A DNA stretch of 64,000 nt from Parietaria judaica (taxonomy: Eukaryota; Streptophyta; Magnoliopsida; Rosales; Urticaceae). The stretch is from assembly GCA_954871525.1 (NCBI GenBank), contig OX940868.1:23989056-24053055 (forward strand). Reading direction: 5' to 3'. Within the stretch, counting starts at the first letter, position 1; the number at the start of each line of letters is the position of its first letter. This document shows, one piece after another, positions 57,584 through 64,000 of this stretch. The position numbers and the translations under genes are program-made. Under the pieces are notes generated by a model that saw nothing but the letters and a program-made list of their open reading frames with translations, did not search any database and was not told the origin of the DNA.

Positions 57584-60500
57584 TCAGGAGATTATCACGA
57601 GAAGTTTGTCGGCCGTCCACGTCACCAAGCGAAGGTGCTTGAGATTCTTCACCAATTCTTCTTTCTCTACTAATGTGAGCATCGATACCCAATCTGCTTC
57701 AAAAACACTAATATTAATCAAATTATAGTGCTATATATTAAAATCTCTTATTTAGCCACTCTACATTATTAGTTTAACGTTTTACCATTTATACAAATAT
57801 ACACATAGCTAAATATTAGAATAAATTACTCAGTTTGATTAAAAAATATTTTTGTTCGGTCCCGATTTTGAATAATGCTATTATATTCATACTCGATAAA
57901 ATATTAAATTTCTTTGATCATCACGTTTTAATACGGAGGTTATACTGAAGGCTCAGATAAAAGCGAGCTAAAAACACTTCTGAGTAAGATGATTAGTAAT
58001 ACTATCTAGGGTGATACCATGACGATTATCGGACTTTTGGAAGTTTTTCCGATTCCGGTGATTCGGGCTTTCGAAAATTAGGCCCGGTCCTAGTTTTAAA
58101 AACCAAGTGTCAAACAGGGACATGGCAAAAACCAAGTTCATTTTTTTTTCTTCCAGAAAAGGCCTAGTTTCGGAGGCAAAAACAGTTCGAGAACCTGCCA
58201 AAATTGGGATTAAGGGTCAAAACCTTTCACCCTTAGTTTTATTTACAAGCTCATTCAATTGTCAATCAAGAGAAAATGAGTTTTTTTTTTCTTTTCTTCT
58301 TTTAAACCTCTAAAAAGTAATCTTGTCGGGAATCAACGAATTTTATTATATTATCAAAGTTATTAATTTATCATGGATAATTTAGTTATGTCAGTTAGAC
58401 TCGAGATGTAAAATATATTATTTTATCAAAATTATTTATTTATCATATTCAAAGAAGTTCTATAGTTGATGTATAGGCTCATTTTATTTACAATACAATA
58501 CAAAACCATCGTATTTCAGCCGTACCTGAACTTTGTGAGAGATTGAGCAACGAGAAGCAAGCGATCACTCTCCCCTCGGTGTCTCTGTCGTGGCCCAAGC
58601 ACTCCGCCAAGCACCGCGCCAGAATGACACGCGCCATAGCGCGCTCTTCTCGGTCTCCCTCCTCGCGCAGATACGCGCAAATCCACGCGGCCGTGGCGAG
58701 GCTGGCTCGGCTCAGGCTCGGCACACCGTCGGCTATGGCAACCGAGAGGCCGCTCAGAAACCTCTCGCCACCGCTCTGGAGAAGCACGGCTGCCGCTTTT
58801 CTCTGCCAATCTTCCGTGTCCTGAACGAAGACACGAACCGAGTCGGTTAAATACTCAACCACCGGAGCTAATCATACTGTGTAAGAAACTCACTGTGTCG
58901 AGAGTTTGACGCCGGTTTACGCGAAAACCGGCTTGCTCGAGGAGCCAATCTTCCCCAGTAGCCTCGCCGGAGTGAGAGAACCGGCCACCGAGGATCAGGA
59001 GGGTTTTCGCCATTTTTTCTTGGGCTTTTTCGTCGAGTGTTTGGGAGTTTAGAGCTTCTGTGATCGCTTCTATGGCCTCTTCTCTGTATGAGCTGAACTT
59101 CGAAGGATCTCCCTGCGAAAACACTGTGACTAAATGTGGAAACCTCCAAGGCATTGTCACCGTAACGAATGCGTGCCTGAAAGGCGGGACTTACGAGTAG
59201 ATCAAGCAGAAGCAGCGCGACGGCGACGAGCGGCTGGTCCTCGGGATTCACCTTTCGGAGAAACGCGAACAAGACTTGCATCGTGTTCAGGCCATTTCCG
59301 CCCCGCTTCAGCTTCTCGAGGAACGCGTTCACCTGTTTCCTTCTGAAAAAAACGTAGCGTATTTCAAAGATACTAGTTCAAATACTCAATTTACGGAGCA
59401 AGGGAACTGTTTGAACCTGGTGAGGCAGAGCAATTCGATCATCAGCGAAACCGCAGGCCCACTTTTGCCCCTCCGACACTCGAGCACAATGAGCTCGAAA
59501 AGAGCGCTGACGTCAATGTTGTCGGCCAAGTAACTCCGGCAGCTCCCATCTGCTCTAACGCAGCACGAGAGGAACTCAGCGGCACTGACCCGCTCGGTTG
59601 CGTCCCCGAGTTCGAGTTTCTCGGCAAGGAGGTTCAGCCCGCCGAGGCAGACGACCTGCCTCGCATTGTCCATGTTCCGGTCCTCGTCGAACCCTGTCAA
59701 GAGCTGGTTTAGTAGGTAGAACGAAGCCGCCATGGGGCTGCACCGCACGGTGAAGAGCGTCTGCGTCTGCTCGCCGAATTCCATCACGCGGAGTACCAGC
59801 GGGACCCACTCGACGGAAACCATCTGCTTTGCTGTGGGCCGCACGAGGAAGAGAAGCACGGCCGCCTTGAGGAACAAGCTGCTGCTCCGCAGGTGCCGCC
59901 GGAAGATCTCCAGCTGCGGGTCGGCACCGAGGACGACAAGCCGGCTCTGGTCGTTCCGCACCACGAGCTCGGCGAGGAGAGAGAGGACCAGCTCGGACAC
60001 CTCGTCGTCTTCTGACGCAAAGAGCACCTCGAACATCCCCTCGATTGCATCGGCCCTCGACAGCGCCTCCTCGAGCGGGGCCGAGTCGAGCCATGCCCTG
60101 GCAATTACCCGGACAGCAAACTCACACTCAGACAGGCTATCAGATAAGCATATCGTGTCGATCGCACGCATAGCGGGACCAGAGAGTGCGGTTTCGTCCT
60201 TCTTTCGGACGGAGCCATTTTTTATCAGATTGCTGCCCGTGAAAGAGCATTCCAGCTGCAACGGGAGAGTCTTCTGGCAACCAAAGAATCGGAAATTCTC
60301 CGGCTTCGGTGCTTCTCTCCATGGTTCAGCTTTCGGGTTTCTTTCGTGCTGGGTCGACGACCTCCGGCGAGAGCGGCTTTCTTGCTTGGTGTTATCACTA
60401 ATTGAAAGATAGTTTGAGTTGCTCGTAAGAGGATAACCGCCATTGTCGATGTAACCATTCATTCTCTCTTCTTCTTTCAGTCCCCACAACTCCCTCGAAG

Positions 60501-61578
60501 CCCGGCTCCGGTCCTCGAAATTCGAAGACTGACGCCGGTGCGCAGTGGAGCCGAACACAATGTGGTACCTTCCGTCGTTGACATGGCCACATGAACGAGC
60601 AATGTTAGCCACACAAAGCAAAAAAAGAAAATGCCAAACTACACACAATACTCACAAGTTGTTCACCGAGGATGTAGTGGTAGTAGTACTACTACACGTG
60701 TCCATCGACCTCCTCCGATTCCGGTAAGGCCTCGCTGGCAACGGTACAACAGGCACGGCACACGACCCGACACCGACCCCGGGCCCGGTTTTGAGCAACT
60801 TCTTGTAGTACAAGGCGAACTCAACCGTTCCGGTGTCGACTTGCTCGTCGTAGGCCTTAAGCAAGGCCTGCATTTTCCTCTGTCTCTCGGCAATATCCGA
60901 GTCTCCAATGAACTCAACCTCTTTGGTGTACCAAACCTTGAGATGCAGAAGATGAGGCAAGAAGAAATGCTCCCACAGATCCGGCACTAAAACTGTCCTA
61001 GCGAAAAACGGCGCGTCGCAGAACGCCTGAAGCAAGTGCCTCGCCGACTTCCCGTCGTTTCTCTCCTGCTTGTACAGTATCGCCAAGTAGAGCTGCGCGC
61101 ATGCCGAGAGGCGCGGCCGCGACGTGCCCTTCCACTCGCTGTTCTCGAGAGAGGCGGCCACTATGCTCAGAATCTGAACCGCGTGCCTCGCATCCTTGTT
61201 TGCGGTTTTGCTCCGCTCGACGAGCTTGTCCACGTATGCGATTCCGGTTTCGAGCTTCTCGATAACTTCTTCGTCGTTATCGTCGTATTTGACCAGACAC
61301 GAGAGACACTTTCCCCGGACTTTCCCGCGGAAAGCCTCGTCCTTGGCGTAGCGGGCAACGTACCCACTGAGGATCGCGACCACCGCCTTGATCGTGACCT
61401 CGTCGATGTAGTTGTCGTCATCGTCGTTGTCCTCGTCGTTGCGCCTCGAGCCGTGGGAGGACCTCTCGCGGCGGGACCGCTGGCGGGAATTGGAGCTCCG
61501 GTGGTCGGGGTGTGTCAGGGACTTGTGTCTGCGCTTGAAGCTCTCTTGGGCGAGGAGGTCAGAGAGCGAAGAGGCCAT
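57584..61578 (-). CDS. LIN-like armadillo-repeat protein, without U-box or WD40
   Basis: Exons are 61578-60656, 60568-59417, 59342-59195, 59112-58894, 58820-58526 and 57693-57584. Every join is GT-AG and phase-consistent, giving 948 aa. The N-terminal 300 residues match the helical N-terminus of plant LIN (LUMPENS/CERBERUS) proteins: VDKLVERSKTANKDARHAVQ, FFARTVLVPDLWEHFFLPHL and LLKAYDEQVDTGTVEFALYY. An acidic/basic linker follows, then ARM-like helical repeats (LVLSLLAELVVRNDQSRL, AAVLLFLVRPTAKQM and later exons). It ends LRLVTWTADKLLVIIS. The U-box and WD40 repeats that define LIN ligases are not present. The name 'putative E3 ligase LIN' would therefore overstate the activity. Exon 6 is set apart by an 832-bp intron and is the least certain. 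Nodulation-type roles are not implied. Confidence 0.82.
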
Positions 61579-62609
61579 TGCTGGATTGGGAGTGAGCTTG
61601 GACAAGCCTTGGTTAGGCTATGTAACATTGTGTTGTGTTGAGAGGCAAAGGATAACGAGAGAGACAGGCAAAAGAGAAGCCAAATTGCTTGCTTTTGGAT
61701 TCTCAAATGAGACACCAAAATAAGGACAATATTTTGGTGGTGGTGAAAAATGAAAATATTTTGTGGTTTTTCGATATAGATGTCATTATAATAAAAATAA
61801 TATTTGCGGTAAAAATACACCAAAGATACTTAAAAGAGATGGTATATTCTATCTTTTGGTATACTTGTTGATTACATAAGATTCACTTTTTTTACTACGT
61901 TGAAAATATATGTCTCAATAAAAAATAAAGTAAAAATAGAAGGTTAGATTTGGCGCCATAAAATAATAATGTTTGAGATCATCACCAAGCGTTAACTTTA
62001 TGAAATCTCACAAGATGCATGCCATGTCAAAGTCTATATTAATAGCACAATCTTTATTAAACTCGTGTGTTGATCGAAGAAAAAAAAATTGATACATTGC
62101 ACTTTACATAAAAAGGGATATATATTTGCGGCAAACATACATGAGGGATATATATTTGCGGCAAACATACCATGTATCGTGTCTTTTTAAACGCGAATAC
62201 ACAATATATTTTAAATTTTATTTTTTCGTGCTAAAAGTCCAAAAAAGACGTGCAGTATTTATCGTAACAAAAGTTTTAAAAAAATTAATAAATGTAACGT
62301 TGTAAATTCCAATTTTCTTATGGAAGAACAATTTTTCTAATTTTTTGGAAAATACTCATTTTGACAATTTCTCCCTCTCGCTCTCACGTTTTTATTATTA
62401 TTTCCATCTCTATTCATTTTTTACAATCTTTTTTATATGAAATTTTCAAAAATTCAAAACTTTAATTTCAAAACTCCAAATCACTTATAAAATTATCCTC
62501 GGAAAGCTTGTGAACAGATGATCGTATAGTAATATGAATGAGTCGTTGCAGTTCACGTGCAATTTAGTTAGTGAAGAATTGTGCAAGTTATATATGATAT
62601 ATACGTAAG

Positions 62610-62615
<6 letters not shown>

Positions 62616-62648
<33 letters not shown>
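62616..62648. repeat. (AT)n microsatellite
   Basis: Uninterrupted AT dinucleotides. Confidence 0.95.
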
Positions 62649-62650
<2 letters not shown>

Positions 62651-62796
62651 CGTGGATTACTCTTGATTGACTTTGATAGATCCTAATATATAATTCAGGC
62701 TCATTCATTGAACTTAGGACTTCCTCAGAAACTAGTCCAACTACGGAATATAATTAAAATATTGAGTTAGTTATTCACTCCCTATAATATAATCTG

Positions 62797-62798
<2 letters not shown>

Positions 62799-62842
<44 letters not shown>
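62799..62842. repeat. (AT)n microsatellite
   Basis: About 22 AT units. Confidence 0.95.
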
Positions 62843-62846
<4 letters not shown>

Positions 62847-63749
62847 TTTCACTAATAAGCTCATCATGAGACATTTTTCTGCAGTTAATTTTAACTTTTC
62901 GGCTCTACGCGCACTAAAATCAGTGGCGAATCCAGAATTGGACTCGGGTTGCTTAAATTTAGAATTTTCCAAAAATTACATTCGAAGTAATTATATTTAC
63001 ATTTTTGTAATAATTCAGGGCGGCTAAACTAAAATATTATGTGAATTTGCACTGAGAAAAATGAAAAACAAAGTAAAATAGCGCGCACAAAAAAAAAAAG
63101 GAAATGGTTCAAACCGTCCCCACATCCAACATAGTTCCACCATTGTCACTAATTAATTAACAAATTACTCAACAACTATTTTTCATTTTTACGGATGAAT
63201 AAAACACGTATTCTTTAATCGTAAATTACTATATATATATATATATGTGAAAATAAAGAGGCACGAAAATTTGAATTTCTTTTAGTCCTCTCGCTACTTG
63301 CAAATCAATCCTAAAAACTTGAAAGACCCCGCTACAAGATTTTAGAAGCTCGACTGGAATACAAATTAGTGCTTGACTCGTTTATTGATTTCGTTTTTCT
63401 CAATTCTTTTTGCATTTCAGGTGCGAACTCTAATTAATCCAAGATTAACAATTAAGGTTTAAAAACTTTCGTACATGTTTCGTCTCATAATCAAATATAT
63501 ATATGGTAATTCTGAGACTGATATATACCATTCCGCGATAAGTTGTTTTTAACGGGCACTCTTATCTCCGATACGGTGCTTCAGAAACAGATTAAAGTTC
63601 TCCTAAGCCAAATAACCATTTCATACAGCACATATCTTCAAAGAGGAAAAACCGATAAGTGATAAATGATTTATGATGCCGGATATTAAATAAGAATATT
63701 TGCGATAAAAGTACTCGAATGTTACAAGTTACAACTACAATTTGATCGT

Positions 63750-63755
<6 letters not shown>

Positions 63756-63795
<40 letters not shown>
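63756..63795. repeat. (AT)n microsatellite
   Basis: About 20 AT units. Confidence 0.95.
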
Positions 63796-63800
<5 letters not shown>

Positions 63801-64000
63801 TATGAGTGAATGTAAAACAATATAGAGACAAATAGAAGAGAGAAAATTAAATGCACGTACGTCAGAGACTAATGGATAGAAACTGTAGTTTCAGTTTCAA
63901 GGTTCTATATAATGCTTTGCTTCGTTGTTATGCCTTTTTTTCCCTTTACTTTCTTTATTTATATACATATATATATATATATAAATAAAAGTATCGTGTA

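Larger units (their letters stand above)
61579..64000. other. Promoter side of the LIN-like gene and AT-rich flank
   Basis: No further gene. It contains a 31-bp tandem duplication (gggatatatatttgcggcaa unit, 62117-62170) and long (AT)n tracts. At 62931 cagtggcgaatccagaattg resembles a hAT left end, with a possible right end near 63145, but the target duplication does not match. Confidence 0.5.

Noticed and set aside
59732..60412. 226-codon plus-strand ORF
   Set aside because: Antisense shadow of LIN-like exon 2.
61036..61641. 201-codon plus-strand ORF
   Set aside because: Antisense shadow of LIN-like exon 1.
62931..63145. Possible short hAT element (cagtggcgaatcc ... ttccaccattg)
   Set aside because: Flanking 8-mers (actaaaat and tcactaat) do not match well enough.
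1..64000. tRNA, rRNA, CRISPR or organelle insertions
   Set aside because: I saw no cloverleaf-like tRNA, ribosomal, spacer-array or chloroplast sequence while reading. This was not tested by computation.

Overview
This is AT-rich nuclear DNA from a flowering plant, most likely a core eudicot. The case rests on GT-AG split genes from plant families (ZIP transporter, RBR E3 ligase, chalcone-synthase-type polyketide synthases, O-fucosyltransferase-like protein, RALF peptides, Argonaute 2 clade, LIN-like armadillo protein) and on plant-type transposons. There are no bacterial operons. The species cannot be named from the sequence alone.

Layout. 360-2244 (-): three-exon ZIP metal transporter. 2783-9700: hAT, Mutator-like and pogo/Emigrant-like non-autonomous elements, a degenerate tandem array and gene-free AT-rich DNA. 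9699-14209 (-): decayed, 3'-truncated Ty1/copia retrotransposon. 16956-20047 (+): RBR ubiquitin ligase with an RNase-H-like N-terminus. 20493-22000: MITEs. 22882-24317 and 29526-31420 (+): two divergent type III polyketide synthase genes, separated by a MULE and a solo LTR. 32122-35900: MITEs, another solo LTR, a hAT element and a possible small secreted peptide. 36349-37623 (-): O-fucosyltransferase-like protein. 40700-41509: likely solo LTR. 43190-43414 (+): RALF-like peptide with half the usual cysteines. 43944-50820: repeats, a MULE with 200-bp terminal repeats, and a hAT inserted in an ORF of another element. 51390-54915 (+): Argonaute of the AGO2/3/7 type. 56015-56221 (+): second RALF-like gene. 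57584-61578 (-): six-exon LIN-like armadillo protein without U-box or WD40 repeats. 61579-64000: AT-rich DNA with (AT)n tracts.

The genes do not form one pathway. The most notable local system is the polyketide synthase pair. Both copies have unusual active sites, and the first has Phe in place of the catalytic Cys while otherwise staying open and correctly spliceable. Exon joins for the multi-exon genes were checked by hand for GT-AG borders and reading phase. Transposon borders were accepted mainly where a target-site duplication could be read.
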